Of a stretch of DNA of 64,000 bases, positions 9,019 to 18,928 are shown piece after piece. The translations under genes were made by a program, and so were the position numbers. The notes under the pieces are model-generated. The model was not told the origin of the DNA. It did no database searches and saw only the letters and a program-made list of their open reading frames with translations. Each line of letters starts with the position of its first letter. Position 1 is the stretch's first letter. Origin of the DNA: Lysobacteraceae bacterium SCN 69-320 (GTDB taxonomy: Bacteria > Pseudomonadota > Gammaproteobacteria > Xanthomonadales > Rhodanobacteraceae); contig MEFP01000001.1 in assembly GCA_001725155.1 (NCBI GenBank), positions 124,001-188,000 of the forward strand. The letters run 5' to 3'.

Positions 9019-9050
9019 CGACGGCGGCTGCGGCGACGCAGCCGCCGTCG
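9019..9050. terminator. GNRA-capped hairpin between dsbC and purL
   Basis: Fourteen-base perfect arms (CGACGGCGGCTGCG at 9019-9032 and its complement at 9037-9050) close on a GCGA tetraloop of the GNRA class. It starts 23 bases after the dsbC stop. No U-tract follows, so it is best read as a 3'-end stabilising or factor-assisted terminator. Confidence 0.55.
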
Positions 9051-9101
9051 GCGTGTCTGCGCGCGGCGCCGTGGCGATGGCGGCAGCCGGACGGCAGCGG
9101 T

Positions 9102-9107
9102 TATCAT
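9102..9107 (+). promoter_or_regulatory. candidate -10 box for purL
   Basis: TATCAT followed by GCGCGCCC lies 39 bases before the purL ATG. The same box-plus-GCGCGCC arrangement occurs before the DUF3297 gene at 62365. Confidence 0.35.
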
Positions 9108-9146
9108 GCGCGCCCTTCTGAGAACCCGCTCCGGAACGGCCTTTAC

Positions 9147-12100
9147 ATGATCGTCCTCGACGGGCAAAGCGCCCTGTCCGCCTTCCGTCTCGATCGCCTG
9201 AATCGCCAGCTGGCCGAATCGGCACCCGGAACCCGCGTCGTCGCGACGCGTTACGTCTATCTGCTGGCCGCGGCCCAGGCACCCGACGAGATCACCCGCA
9301 AGCGCCTGGCCGAAGTGCTGGAAGCGCGCAGCGACGCGGCGCGGCCGGCCAGCCTCTGGGTGGTGCCGCGGCTCGGCACGATTTCGCCCTGGTCGAGCAA
9401 GGCCACCGACATCCTGCGCGACTGCGGCTTCGCGATCGACCGGGTCGAGCGCGCCGTCGCGTTCGAGGTCAATCAGCTGCCGGCCGCCGGCAGCGAGGCC
9501 TGGAATGGCCTGCTCGCGGTGCTGCACGATCCCATGATCCAGTCGGTGCTGACGTCGCTGGCCGACGCGCAGCAGCTGTTCCTGGCCGGCAGCCCCGGCC
9601 CGCTCGGGCGCATCGCACTCGGCGCGGATGCCGCCGCGGCGCTGGCGGAGGCGAACCGCCGGCTGGGCCTGGCCCTGGCGCCCGACGAGATCGATTATCT
9701 CGTCGCCCGCTATGCCGAACTCGGCCGCGATCCCAGCGACGCCGAGCTCATGATGTTCGCGCAGGCCAATTCCGAACACTGCCGCCACAAGGTATTCAAC
9801 GCGAGCTGGACCGTCGACGGCCAGGCGCAGCCGCAGTCGCTGTTCGCGATGATCAAGAACACGCATCGCGCATCGCCGGCGCATACCCTGTCGGCTTATT
9901 CGGACAATGCCGCGGTCGTGACCGGCAGCGAGGGCCGGCGCTTCTTCGCCGACGCCGACGGCGTCTACCGCGGTCATGCCGAGCGCATCGACTATGCGAT
10001 CAAGGTCGAGACGCACAACCACCCGACCGCGATCGCGCCGTTCCCGGGCGCGTCGACCGGTTCGGGCGGCGAGATCCGCGACGAAGGCGCGACCGGCCGC
10101 GGCGGCAAGCCCAAGGCCGGCCTGACCGGTTTCTCGGTTTCGCATCTGCGCATTCCGGGCCTGGCGCGGCCCTGGGAAACCGAGCGGCCGCTGCCGCCGC
10201 GCATGGCCAGCGCGTTCGAGATCATGCGTGACGGCCCGATCGGCGCGGCCTCGTTCAACAATGAATTCGGCCGCCCGGCGCTCGGCGGCTATTTCCGCAG
10301 CTACGAGCAGGAAACCGGCCTGCCGGGCCTGCGCCGCGGCTACGACAAACCGATCATGATCGCCGGCGGCCTGGCCAACCTGCGTTCGCCGCATGTCGAG
10401 AAGCGCAGCCTGCAGGCCGGCGACGCGGTCGTCGTGCTCGGCGGTCCGGCCATGCTGATCGGCCTCGGCGGCGGCGCGGCCTCGTCGGTGGCCTCGGGCA
10501 CGAGTTCGGCGGAGCTGGATTTCGCCTCGGTGCAGCGCGACAACCCGGAAATGCAGCGGCGCTGCCAGGAAGTCATCGATCACTGCTGGCAGCTCGGCGA
10601 CACCAATCCCATCGTCAGCGTCCACGACGTCGGCGCCGGCGGCCTGTCCAACGCAATTCCCGAGCTGCTGCACGACTCCCACGTCGGCGGCCGCATCGAC
10701 CTGGCCAAGGTGCCCAGCGCCGATCCGTCGCTGTCGCCGATGCAGCTGTGGTGCAACGAGTCGCAGGAGCGCTACGTGCTCGGCGTGCGCCCGGCCGACC
10801 TGGTCCGCTTCGAGGCGATCTGCCTGCGCGAGCGCTGCCCGTACGCGGTGGTCGGCACGGCCACGGCCGACGAGCACCTGATCGTCGGCTACGACGTGGC
10901 CGCGGATACCGCGCCGGGTTCCGGCGCAGCGATCGACCTGCCCATGGACGTGCTGTTCGGCAAGGCGCCGAAGATGCATCGCGATGCGACGCGCAAGGCG
11001 CCGCGCGTGGATCTCGTGTCCGATTGCCTCGGCATCAATCTGAACGAGGCGCTGCAGCGAGTGCTGCAGTTCCCGGCGGTCGGCTCCAAGTCGTTCCTGA
11101 TCACGATCGGCGACCGCAGCGTCGGCGGTCTGTGTTCGCGCGACCAGATGGTCGGCCCGTGGCAGGTGCCGGTGGCCGACTGTGCCGTCACCCTGGCCGA
11201 TTTCGACGGCTATGCGGGCGAAGCCATGGCCATGGGCGAGCGCACGCCGCTGGCCGCGCTGTCCTCGGCCGACGCCGCGCGCATGGCGGTCGGCGAGGCG
11301 CTGACCAATCTCGCGGCCGCGCCGGTCGCCGACCTCGGCGAAGTGCGCCTGTCGGCCAACTGGATGGCGGCGGCGAACTTCCCGCACCAGGACGCGGCGC
11401 TGTTCGACGCGGTGCGCGCGATCGGCCTGGAACTGTGTCCGGCGCTCGGCATCTCGATTCCGGTCGGCAAGGACTCGCTGTCGATGCAGACGGTCTGGCA
11501 CGACGGCGAGCGCGAGCAGAAGACCATCGCGCCGGTGTCGCTGATCGTGTCGGCTTTCGCCCGTGTCGGCGACGTGCGCCGCGCCCTGACGCCGCAGCTG
11601 CGTCTGGACCAGGGCGAGACCGAGCTCTGGCTGATCGACCTCGGCGGCGGCCGCAACCGCCTCGGCGGTTCGGCGCTGATGCAGGTGTTCAGCCGCACCG
11701 GCGGCGTGCCGCCGGACCTGGACGATCCGGCGCGTTTCAAGAACTTCTTCGACTGCATCCAGCAGGCCAACGCGGAGGGCCTGCTGCTGGCCTACCATGA
11801 CCGCGCCGACGGCGGCGTACTGGTGACCCTGCTGGAAATGGCCTTCGCCGGCCATTGCGGCCTGTCGATCGGTCTGGACGGCTGGGGCGAAAACACCCTG
11901 CGCGCGCTGTTCTGCGAAGAGCTCGGCGCGGTCGTGCAGCTGCGCCGCGACGACGTCCCGGCGTTCAAGGCGCTGCTCGATCGCTACGGCCTGGGCGATA
12001 TCGCGCACATGGTCGGCCGGCCCAAGGAAAAGCTGCAGATCGGCCTGCGCCTCGGCGACGATGCGCTGGGTCGCTGGAACTGGAGCGACCTGATGCAGAC

Positions 12101-13025
12101 CTGGTCGCAGACCAGCCACGCCATGCAGCGCCTGCGCGACAACCCGGTCGTGGCCGACAGCGAACTGGACTGGCGCTGCGACGTCGACGATCCGGGCATC
12201 ACGCCGAAGCTGACGTTCGACCCGGCCGAGGACGTGGCCGCGCCGTTCATCGTCGGCGGCGCGCGCCCGCGCGTGGCGGTGCTGCGCGAGCAGGGCGTCA
12301 ACGGCCAGATCGAGATGGCTGCGGCGTTCACGCGCGCGGGCTTCGAGGCGGTGGACGTGCACATGTCCGACCTGCAGAGCGGCCGGCGCCGGCTGGAAGA
12401 CTTCCACGGCCTGGCGGCCTGCGGCGGCTTTTCCTACGGCGACGTGCTCGGCGCGGGCCGCGGCTGGGCCACTTCCATCCTGTTCAATCCGGCGCTGCGC
12501 GAGCAGTTCGCCGCGTTCTTCGCCGATCCGGCGCGCTTCGCGCTCGGTGTCTGCAACGGCTGCCAGATGCTGTCGGGCCTCAAGGACATCATTCCGGGCG
12601 CTGCCTACTGGCCGCGTTTCCGGCGCAACACCTCCGAGCAGTACGAAGCGCGCTTCGTCACCCTGGAAGTGCTGGAGTCGCCGTCCATCCTGCTGCGCGG
12701 CATGACCGGCTCGCGCATCCCGGTCGTCGTCGCACACGGCGAAGGCCATGCGGAGTTCGTCCAGGGCAGCGACTATTCCCGCGTGCAGCCCTGCCTGCGC
12801 TTCGTCGACAACCGCGGCAGGGCGACCGAGAACTATCCGCTGAACGCGAACGGCTCGGTCGGCGGCCTGACCGGCCTGACCGCGGCCGAAGGGCGCGTCA
12901 CGATCATGATGCCGCACCCGGAACGCGTGCATCGCAGCGTGCAGATGAGCTGGCGGCCGGACACCTGGGGCGAGGATTCGCCGTGGATGCGCATGTTCCG
13001 CAACGCGCGCGTCTGGCTGGGATGA
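9147..13025 (+). CDS. purL: phosphoribosylformylglycinamidine synthase (large, single-chain form)
   Basis: At 1292 residues this matches the fused proteobacterial PurL. It converts FGAR, glutamine and ATP to FGAM in purine synthesis. The N-terminal PurS-like domain (about 1-150) is followed by the linker and tandem AIR-synthase-like ATP-binding halves, including [10 protein letters not shown] near 208-217, [19 protein letters not shown] near 287-305 and [12 protein letters not shown] near 496-507. The C-terminal class I glutaminase domain has the nucleophile in [10 protein letters not shown] (about 1132-1141), with HGEGHAEF and MPHPERV supplying the His/Glu partners. Nothing is missing. The stop overlaps the next gene (ATGA). 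Confidence 0.98.
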   Translation: MIVLDGQSALSAFRLDRLNRQLAESAPGTRVVATRYVYLLAAAQAPDEITRKRLAEVLEARSDAARPASLWVVPRLGTISPWSSKATDILRDCGFAIDRVERAVAFEVNQLPAAGSEAWNGLLAVLHDPMIQSVLTSLADAQQLFLAGSPGPLGRIALGADAAAALAEANRRLGLALAPDEIDYLVARYAELGRDPSDAELMMFAQANSEHCRHKVFNASWTVDGQAQPQSLFAMIKNTHRASPAHTLSAYSDNAAVVTGSEGRRFFADADGVYRGHAERIDYAIKVETHNHPTAIAPFPGASTGSGGEIRDEGATGRGGKPKAGLTGFSVSHLRIPGLARPWETERPLPPRMASAFEIMRDGPIGAASFNNEFGRPALGGYFRSYEQETGLPGLRRGYDKPIMIAGGLANLRSPHVEKRSLQAGDAVVVLGGPAMLIGLGGGAASSVASGTSSAELDFASVQRDNPEMQRRCQEVIDHCWQLGDTNPIVSVHDVGAGGLSNAIPELLHDSHVGGRIDLAKVPSADPSLSPMQLWCNESQERYVLGVRPADLVRFEAICLRERCPYAVVGTATADEHLIVGYDVAADTAPGSGAAIDLPMDVLFGKAPKMHRDATRKAPRVDLVSDCLGINLNEALQRVLQFPAVGSKSFLITIGDRSVGGLCSRDQMVGPWQVPVADCAVTLADFDGYAGEAMAMGERTPLAALSSADAARMAVGEALTNLAAAPVADLGEVRLSANWMAAANFPHQDAALFDAVRAIGLELCPALGISIPVGKDSLSMQTVWHDGEREQKTIAPVSLIVSAFARVGDVRRALTPQLRLDQGETELWLIDLGGGRNRLGGSALMQVFSRTGGVPPDLDDPARFKNFFDCIQQANAEGLLLAYHDRADGGVLVTLLEMAFAGHCGLSIGLDGWGENTLRALFCEELGAVVQLRRDDVPAFKALLDRYGLGDIAHMVGRPKEKLQIGLRLGDDALGRWNWSDLMQTWSQTSHAMQRLRDNPVVADSELDWRCDVDDPGITPKLTFDPAEDVAAPFIVGGARPRVAVLREQGVNGQIEMAAAFTRAGFEAVDVHMSDLQSGRRRLEDFHGLAACGGFSYGDVLGAGRGWATSILFNPALREQFAAFFADPARFALGVCNGCQMLSGLKDIIPGAAYWPRFRRNTSEQYEARFVTLEVLESPSILLRGMTGSRIPVVVAHGEGHAEFVQGSDYSRVQPCLRFVDNRGRATENYPLNANGSVGGLTGLTAAEGRVTIMMPHPERVHRSVQMSWRPDTWGEDSPWMRMFRNARVWLG

Positions 13026-13675
13026 AGCTCAGTCCGCTCAAGCGTTTCCTGCTCGCGGCCCTGGCCTGGCTGCCGGCCTGCTTCGCGCTGTGGTGGTGGG
13101 TGTCGGGCCTGACGGTCAAGCTGCCGGTCTGGCTTGCCGGCCACGCCCTGGCGACGCTGTGGCCCGATCTCGTCGCCAGCGTCAGTCTGGGCTTCGACAA
13201 CGGCGGCATGCCGACCATGGACGTGCTGACCCGGATTGCGGTCAGCGAAGTCGGTCCGGGCGGCCAGGTCGCGACCGGCTATCTGGAACCCAGCGTGCAT
13301 CCGCTGCTCTATGGCTACTCGCTGCCGCTGTTCTTCGGCCTGTGCCTGGCCACGCCGCAGGACGAGGAGCGGCGCTGGGGCCAGATGGCACTGGGTTGTC
13401 TGGCGATCTGGCTGGCCCAGGCCTTCGGCATCGCCGCCGACGCGCTCAAGCTGCTGGCGCTGGGGTCCGGTCCCGAAGCCGCCGCGGCGGTGCAGGCCGC
13501 GGGGCTTAACGTGAATCTGATTGCCCTTTGCTACCAGTTCGGCTATCTGATCCTGCCGACCGTCGTTCCGGCCGCGCTGTGGCTGGCGCTCAATCGTCCG
13601 TTCATCGAAGCGCTGACCGGACGCCCGTTCGGGGAACCCGGCGGCGGCAGTGCCGGTCGAAACGCCGCCTCCTAG
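13022..13675 (+). CDS. integral membrane protein, resembles the exosortase-H-associated membrane protein family
   Basis: This 217-residue protein starts inside the purL stop codon. It has an N-terminal helix after a basic start ([18 protein letters not shown]), further helices near 98-110, 118-136 and 165-185, and a soluble insert (about 45-95) between helices 1 and 2. The overall pattern, including [16 protein letters not shown] and a C-terminal LNRPFIEAL, recalls proteins found next to exosortase H. That match is from memory and is not certain. No exosortase gene or IPTL-type C-terminus is seen in the window. Its position between purL and gspE could instead mean a role with the secretion machine. 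Function is unknown. Confidence 0.6.
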   Translation: MKLSPLKRFLLAALAWLPACFALWWWVSGLTVKLPVWLAGHALATLWPDLVASVSLGFDNGGMPTMDVLTRIAVSEVGPGGQVATGYLEPSVHPLLYGYSLPLFFGLCLATPQDEERRWGQMALGCLAIWLAQAFGIAADALKLLALGSGPEAAAAVQAAGLNVNLIALCYQFGYLILPTVVPAALWLALNRPFIEALTGRPFGEPGGGSAGRNAAS

Positions 13676-13685
13676 GAAAGAAGTC

Positions 13686-15425
13686 ATGTCTGCTGCCGAA
13701 TTGCAGGAAGTCGAGCCCGGCCTCGACGCCGCCGCTGTGAACCTGGACGAGCAAATCTGCGCGTTCCTGGTCAAGAAGGGTCGCCTCAAGGAGGCGGACC
13801 TGACGCGAGCGCGGCGTGTGCACGAGGAATCCGACAACGATTCGCTGGTGGACCTGCTGACCCGGCTGGGCCTGGTGTCCGAGCGCGAGATGGCCGAATC
13901 CATGGCCGAGCTGCTCAGGCTGCCGCTGCTGGGCGCGAAGGATTTCCCCGAGGCGCCGCCGCCGAACATCGCGCTGTCGGTGCGCTTCCTCAAGCAGCAC
14001 CACGTCGTGCCGATCAGCGAGAGCGAAACCGAGGTCGGCCTGCTCGTGGCCGATCCGGCCGAGTCGTATCCGGCCCAGGCGGTGGAACTTGCGACCGCGC
14101 GCAAGGTATCGCTGCAGATCGGCCTGCGTTCGGAGATCGACGATCTGATCGAACGCTATTACGGCCAGGGCCGTTCGGCCATGGGCACCATCGTCGAGAC
14201 CCTGTCCGATGAGGCTTCGCGCGGCGAGGACGATATCGAGCATCTGCGCGACCTCGCTTCCGAGGCGCCGGTCATCCGCCTCGTCAACCTGATCGTGCAG
14301 CGCGCGGTCGAGCAGCGCGCGTCGGACATCCACATCGAACCGTTCGAGAGCCGCCTGAAGGTGCGCTACCGCATCGACGGCGTGCTGCACGAGGTCGAGT
14401 CGCCGCCGGCGGCGTCGACCGCGGCGGTGATCTCGCGCGTCAAGATCATGGCCAAGCTCAACATCGCCGAGCGCCGCCTGCCGCAGGACGGCCGCATCAT
14501 GCTGCGCGTGCAGGGCAAGGAACTCGACTTGCGTGTTTCCACCGTGCCGACCTCCTGGGGCGAGTCGGTGGTCATGCGTATTCTGGACCGCGAAAGCGTG
14601 GTGTTCGATTTCCACACCCTCGGCTTTACCGACGAATTCCTGCCGCAGTTCATGAAGGTGCTGGAACTGCCGCACGGCATCATGCTCGTGACCGGTCCGA
14701 CCGGTTCGGGCAAGACGACGACCCTGTACACGGCGCTGTCCAAGCTCAACCAGCCAGACGTCAAGATCATCACGGTCGAAGACCCGGTCGAATACCAGAT
14801 CGAAGGCATCAACCAGATCCAGGCCAAGCCGCAGATCGGCCTGGATTTCAGCCATGCGCTGCGCTCCATCGTGCGTCAGGACCCGGACATCATCATGATC
14901 GGGGAAATGCGCGACCTGGAGACCTGCCGCATCGCGATCCAGTCGGCGCTGACCGGACATCTGGTGCTGTCGACCCTGCATACGAACAACGCCGCCGGCG
15001 GCATCACGCGTCTGCTCGACATGGGCGTGGAAGACTATCTGCTGACCTCCACGGTCAACGGCATCCTGGCCCAGCGCCTCGTGCGCCGCCTCGACAAGGC
15101 GCATGCGGAGCCCTACACGCCGCTGCCCGAAGTCGTGCGCGAGTTCAATCTGGACAAGCTCGGCGGGCCCGGTCCGCTGCAACTCTACAAGCCCATGCCC
15201 AGTGCCAATTACCCGAGCGGCTACTACGGTCGTACGACGATCATGGAATTCATGGTCATGTCCGATCCGCTGCGCCGTCTGGTCATGCAGCACGCGGGCA
15301 TGGGCGAACTCGAACAGCAGGCGCGCAGCGAAGGCATGCGCACGATGTACGAGGACGGCCTCGTCAAGTCGCTGGCCGGCGTCACTACCATCGAAGAAGT
15401 GCTGCGCGTGACCCAGGAAGGCTGA
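13686..15425 (+). CDS. gspE: type II secretion ATPase GspE (XpsE)
   Basis: This is the cytosolic ATPase that drives pseudopilus assembly, docked on GspL. It has 579 residues from the ATG at 13686, preceded by AGGAAAG at good spacing; an upstream in-frame ATG at 13650 would overlap the previous gene. The N-terminal domain (about 1-150) carries the GspL-binding region. Walker A GPTGSGKT is at 337-344, an Asp box near ITVEDPVEYQ, Walker B near DPDIIMIGEMRD, and the His box near STLHTNNA. The zinc tetracysteine segment found in many GspE proteins is absent: the region after RLVRRLDKAH has no cysteine. It is the first gene of the T2SS operon. Confidence 0.96.
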   Translation: MSAAELQEVEPGLDAAAVNLDEQICAFLVKKGRLKEADLTRARRVHEESDNDSLVDLLTRLGLVSEREMAESMAELLRLPLLGAKDFPEAPPPNIALSVRFLKQHHVVPISESETEVGLLVADPAESYPAQAVELATARKVSLQIGLRSEIDDLIERYYGQGRSAMGTIVETLSDEASRGEDDIEHLRDLASEAPVIRLVNLIVQRAVEQRASDIHIEPFESRLKVRYRIDGVLHEVESPPAASTAAVISRVKIMAKLNIAERRLPQDGRIMLRVQGKELDLRVSTVPTSWGESVVMRILDRESVVFDFHTLGFTDEFLPQFMKVLELPHGIMLVTGPTGSGKTTTLYTALSKLNQPDVKIITVEDPVEYQIEGINQIQAKPQIGLDFSHALRSIVRQDPDIIMIGEMRDLETCRIAIQSALTGHLVLSTLHTNNAAGGITRLLDMGVEDYLLTSTVNGILAQRLVRRLDKAHAEPYTPLPEVVREFNLDKLGGPGPLQLYKPMPSANYPSGYYGRTTIMEFMVMSDPLRRLVMQHAGMGELEQQARSEGMRTMYEDGLVKSLAGVTTIEEVLRVTQEG

Positions 15426-15475
15426 GCGCCCCCTGCCGAGCTATTCCCCCCTTTTCGGATCGAACCGCCGCCCGC

Positions 15476-16693
15476 ATGCCTCTGTTCCGCTACAAAGCCG
15501 TAACCCCTGCCGGCGAGACGCTCGAAGGCCAGATGGAGGCCGCGTCCGCCGACGAGGTCATCGCCAAGCTGCAGGACGCCGGCAACATTCCGCTGGACGC
15601 GCGCGCGGCCGACGCGAGCGAGGGCAGCACGCTGATGTCGCTGCTGACGCGGCGGTCGAGCTTCAGCGCAGCCCAGGTCGTGCAGTTCACCCAGCAGCTC
15701 GCGACCATGCTCGGCGCCGGCCAGCCGCTGGACCGTGCGCTGCAGATCGTGCTGGACCTGCCCGGCGACGAGAAGGCGCGGCGCATGCTCGAACGCGTGC
15801 GCGACACCGTGCGCGGCGGCGCGCCGCTGTCGGATGCGCTGGAGGCCGAGCACGGCGTGTTCTCGCGCCTCTACGTCAACATGGTCCGCGCCGGCGAGGC
15901 CGGCGGCTCGCTCGACGAAACCCTGCGCCGCCTGGCCGAATACCTCGAGCGCACGCGCGAGCTGCGCGGCAACGTCATCAACGCGATGATCTACCCGGCC
16001 TTCCTGGTTGGCATGGTGTTCGCGTCGCTGATGATCCTGCTGATCTACGTCGTGCCGCAGTTCGTGCCGATGTTCAACGACATGGGCGTGGAGCTGCCGC
16101 TGATCACGCGCCTGGTTTTCGGCGTCGGCACCATCCTGCAGAGCTTCTGGTGGCTGCTGCTGGTGGTCGCGGTGCTCGGCTTCGGCTGGCTGCGCAAGCA
16201 GTACTCCCAGCCCGAGACGCGCCTTGCGCTGGATTCGCGCCTGCTGTCGGTGAAAGTCGCCGGCGACGTGATTCTGAAGCTCGAAACCGCGCGCCTGACG
16301 CGTACGCTGGGAACTTTGCTCAAGAATGGCGTTCCCTTGTTGGGCGCGATGACGATCGCGCGCAATGTCATGAGCAACGCCGCCTTGTCCGAGGCGGTCG
16401 GCGCGGCCACCGAAGAAGTCAAGCGCGGCAACGGGCTCGGCTATGCGTTGAGCCAGAGCAAGCGCTTCCCCAAGCTCGCGCTGCAGATGGTCACCGTCGG
16501 CGAGGAATCGGGCGAGCTCGACGGCATGCTGCTCAAGACCGCCGACACCTTCGACCTGGAAGTCAAGAACACCCTGGACCGGCTGCTCGCCGCGCTGGTC
16601 CCGGTAGTGACGATCGCGATCACGGTGCTGGTCGCGATGATCATGATGGCGATCATCCTGCCGATCATGGATCTGGCCGGTTCGGTTCAATAA
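15476..16693 (+). CDS. gspF: type II secretion inner-membrane protein GspF
   Basis: This 405-residue polytopic protein has two homologous GspF domains (about 68-190 and 270-395). Each is followed by membrane helices, for example AFLVGMVFASLMILLIYVV and the C-terminal LVPVVTIAITVLVAMIMMAI. It forms the platform between the ATPase GspE and the pseudopilus. The start MPLFRYKAVTPAGE is the family's standard N-terminus. It lies 50 bases after gspE and 14 bases before gspG. Confidence 0.97.
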   Translation: MPLFRYKAVTPAGETLEGQMEAASADEVIAKLQDAGNIPLDARAADASEGSTLMSLLTRRSSFSAAQVVQFTQQLATMLGAGQPLDRALQIVLDLPGDEKARRMLERVRDTVRGGAPLSDALEAEHGVFSRLYVNMVRAGEAGGSLDETLRRLAEYLERTRELRGNVINAMIYPAFLVGMVFASLMILLIYVVPQFVPMFNDMGVELPLITRLVFGVGTILQSFWWLLLVVAVLGFGWLRKQYSQPETRLALDSRLLSVKVAGDVILKLETARLTRTLGTLLKNGVPLLGAMTIARNVMSNAALSEAVGAATEEVKRGNGLGYALSQSKRFPKLALQMVTVGEESGELDGMLLKTADTFDLEVKNTLDRLLAALVPVVTIAITVLVAMIMMAIILPIMDLAGSVQ

Positions 16694-16707
16694 AACGGGA
16701 GAATGTC

Positions 16708-17139
16708 ATGAAGTACCAATTTTCCGGCCGGGGCGCGGCGCGCGGCCAGTCCGGTTTCAGCCTGCTCGAGATGCTCGCCGTCATCGTGCTGATCGGCATC
16801 GTCGCCGGCATCGTCGTCAATCGCGTCGGCGCCAACGTCGACAACGGCAAGTACAAGGCCGGCAAGGCGCAGCTGGCCAAGCTCGGCATGATCGTGGAGG
16901 CCTATGCGCTCGACAACGGCGCACCGCCGGACAAGCTCGAGGACCTGATCACCAAGCCCGGCAACGCGCCGAACTGGAAGACCGCCTATGCCAAGGAATC
17001 CGATCTCAAGGATCCGTTCGGCCATGCGTTCAGCTACAAGGCGCCCGGCGAGCACGGCGATTTCGACATCGTGTTCTACGGCAAGGACGGCAGGGCCGGC
17101 GGCGACGGCTTCAACGCCGACATCGGCAACTGGCAGTAA
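16708..17139 (+). CDS. gspG: major type II pseudopilin GspG
   Basis: This 143-residue pseudopilin has a prepilin leader of 16 residues ending in QSG, then FSLLEMLAVIVLIGIVAG. This is the N-methylated hydrophobic helix with Glu at +5, cut by the prepilin peptidase (gene not in the window). The C-terminal globular part carries the GspG calcium-loop pattern near KDPFGHAFSYKAPGEHGDFDI and ends in ADIGNWQ. It is the main subunit of the pseudopilus. The start at 16708 is preceded by CGGGAGAA. Confidence 0.97.
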   Translation: MKYQFSGRGAARGQSGFSLLEMLAVIVLIGIVAGIVVNRVGANVDNGKYKAGKAQLAKLGMIVEAYALDNGAPPDKLEDLITKPGNAPNWKTAYAKESDLKDPFGHAFSYKAPGEHGDFDIVFYGKDGRAGGDGFNADIGNWQ

Positions 17140-17145
17140 TGAGCG

Positions 17146-17685
17146 ATGAGGACGGCGGATCGCGAAACGTGTCCCGGCCCGGCCGGGCACCGCGCGAGCC
17201 TGCGGCCGCCGGCCGCGGGCGGCGCCGTCCCGTCTAGGGCTGCGCAGCGCGGCTTCAGCCTGCTGGAGCTGATCGCCGTGCTGGTGCTGATCGGCATCGC
17301 CGTCACCGTCGCGTCGGTGTCGGTCAGCAAGAGCCTGGGTAGCGCGAAGATCCAGGCCGCCAGCCGCGACCTCGTCGCGGCGCTGCGCTACACGCGCGGC
17401 CAGGCCATCGTCAAAGGCCAGCAGAAGACCCTCGAAGTCGATCTCGAGGACATGAGCTATACCGCGCCGGGCAAGTCGGCGGTCAAGTTTCCCGACAAGA
17501 TCGAAGTCAAGCTGCTGACCGCGCAGAGCGAACAGATCCACGAAAAGGCCGGCCGCATCCGCTTCTATCCGGACGGCAGCTCCACCGGCGGCCATGTCTC
17601 CATCATTTCCGGCGCGCGCGAATGGCGCGTCAACGTCGGCTGGCTCACGGGCGAGGTCGACCTCGAGGAGCTCAAGGAGCGATGA
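17146..17685 (+). CDS. gspH: minor type II pseudopilin GspH
   Basis: This 179-residue protein has an unusually long N-terminal leader of about 36 residues before the cleavage site (RG then FSLLELIAVLVLIGIAVTV). The length may mean that translation really begins further in, but no better in-frame ATG precedes the motif, and the start lies just 6 bases after the gspG stop. The beta-rich body ends in the GspH-like GEVDLEEL. Minor pseudopilins cap or prime the pseudopilus. Confidence 0.9.
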   Translation: MRTADRETCPGPAGHRASLRPPAAGGAVPSRAAQRGFSLLELIAVLVLIGIAVTVASVSVSKSLGSAKIQAASRDLVAALRYTRGQAIVKGQQKTLEVDLEDMSYTAPGKSAVKFPDKIEVKLLTAQSEQIHEKAGRIRFYPDGSSTGGHVSIISGAREWRVNVGWLTGEVDLEELKER

Positions 17686-18203
17686 AGCGCATGCCGTCGT
17701 TCCATGCCCGCGCGCTGCGGCCGCCGCCGCGCCAGGCCGGTTTCAGCCTGATCGAGATGATTGCGGCCTTCGTCGTGTTCGCGCTCGGCTTCGGCGTGCT
17801 CATGGGCATATTGTCCGCGTCGATCCGCAACACGCGGCTCGCCGCCGATTACACCCAGGCCGCGCTCTGGGCGCAGACGCGGCTCGACGTGGTCGGCATC
17901 GGCGAGAAGCTGGAACCCGGCCGCAAGAGCGGACGCTTCGACAATCAGTTCCGCTGGAACCTGGAAATCAGCAAGTACGACCCGCCGCCGGATCCGAATT
18001 CGCAGACCGCGGCCACCCCCGAGAGCTTCCAGAGCATCAAGCTGTTCCGCGTCGACCTCGAGGTGCTCTGGGGCGAACGGCGCAGCCCGCGCAGCGCGCA
18101 TTTCGTCTCGCTGCGCTCGGCCACTCCCGAAGCCGGCGGCACCGCCGGCACGGAATCGTCCGACGGCACCATCCGGCGCACCGACCAGGACCGCAAGCAA
18201 TGA
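17682..18203 (+). CDS. gspI: minor type II pseudopilin GspI
   Basis: This 173-residue protein has the prepilin motif AG then FSLIEMIAAFVVFALGFGVL, with Glu at +5. It is part of the GspI-J-K tip complex. I chose the ATG at 17682 because AAGGAG sits just upstream and the start overlaps the gspH stop (ATGA). Another in-frame ATG lies at 17622, inside gspH. The C-terminal 25 residues are Thr/Gly/Asp-rich and probably disordered. Both ends overlap neighbours by 4 bases. Confidence 0.92.
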   Translation: MKRMPSFHARALRPPPRQAGFSLIEMIAAFVVFALGFGVLMGILSASIRNTRLAADYTQAALWAQTRLDVVGIGEKLEPGRKSGRFDNQFRWNLEISKYDPPPDPNSQTAATPESFQSIKLFRVDLEVLWGERRSPRSAHFVSLRSATPEAGGTAGTESSDGTIRRTDQDRKQ

Positions 18204-18928
18204 GCGCGGGCCGCCGCCATGCGGGTTTCAGCCTGCTCGAAGTGCTGCTCGCGATCACCCTGCTCGCCGTGCTGCTGGCCGGTGCAATGGGCGGGATCCG
18301 CGCCGCGACGCGGGCCATGCACTCGGGTGAACAGAACATAGAACGTACCAACCGGCTGCGCGTCGCGCAGGAATTCATCCGCCGCGAGCTCAGTCGCAGC
18401 CTGCCGCTGGCGTTCGGCCAGGAGCACGGCAGCGGCGCCAATTTCGTGTTCCAGGGCGAGAACGACTTCCTGCGCTTCGTCGCGCCGATGCCGGGCCATC
18501 TGAGTCGCGGCGGCCCGTACGTGCAGACCCTGGAACTCGCGCGCGGACGCAACGGCCTGCAGCTCGTGTTCACCCACAACATGCTCAACGGCTTCGATCT
18601 GGACAAGCTCAAGCCCGACGACGGCACGCCGGTGCTGCTGCTCGACGGCATCCGCCGCGGCCGTTTTGAATACCGCAAGTTCGACGATCGCAACGAGCTC
18701 GAAGACTGGAAGGCGGATTGGGAAAACCCCTCCAACCTGCCGGTCATGGTGCGCATCGAACTGGAAATGACGCCGGAGTCCGGCCTGGTCTGGCCGACCA
18801 TGGAGATCCCGCTGGTCCTCGACACCAGCGGCGGCGTGCGCATGTTCCAGCAGCGCTCGTCGCAGAGCGGCCGCGGCGCCTCGCCGGATGCGAACTCCGG
18901 TGCCGGCGGCGCGACGGAGAAACAGTGA
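18200..18928 (+). CDS. gspJ: minor type II pseudopilin GspJ
   Basis: This 242-residue protein has the short leader MSAGRRHAG followed by FSLLEVLLAITLLAVLLAG, with Glu at +5 as in class 3 prepilins. It is a tip-complex partner of GspI and GspK. The body shows the GspJ-type strand pattern with LLLDGIRRGRFEYRKF near 154-169. The last 25 residues are low-complexity Ser/Gly. It overlaps gspI (ATGA) and touches gspK (TGATG). Confidence 0.94.
   Translation: MSAGRRHAGFSLLEVLLAITLLAVLLAGAMGGIRAATRAMHSGEQNIERTNRLRVAQEFIRRELSRSLPLAFGQEHGSGANFVFQGENDFLRFVAPMPGHLSRGGPYVQTLELARGRNGLQLVFTHNMLNGFDLDKLKPDDGTPVLLLDGIRRGRFEYRKFDDRNELEDWKADWENPSNLPVMVRIELEMTPESGLVWPTMEIPLVLDTSGGVRMFQQRSSQSGRGASPDANSGAGGATEKQ

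Noticed and set aside
8997-12932. Minus-strand open frame of 1311 codons opposite purL
   Set aside because: It is the antisense shadow of purL. It is Arg/Ala/Gly-rich with no domain pattern, as expected in high-GC DNA.
17139-17146. ATG overlapping the gspG stop as gspH start
   Set aside because: It is in a different frame from the pseudopilin motif; the ATG at 17146 is in frame.
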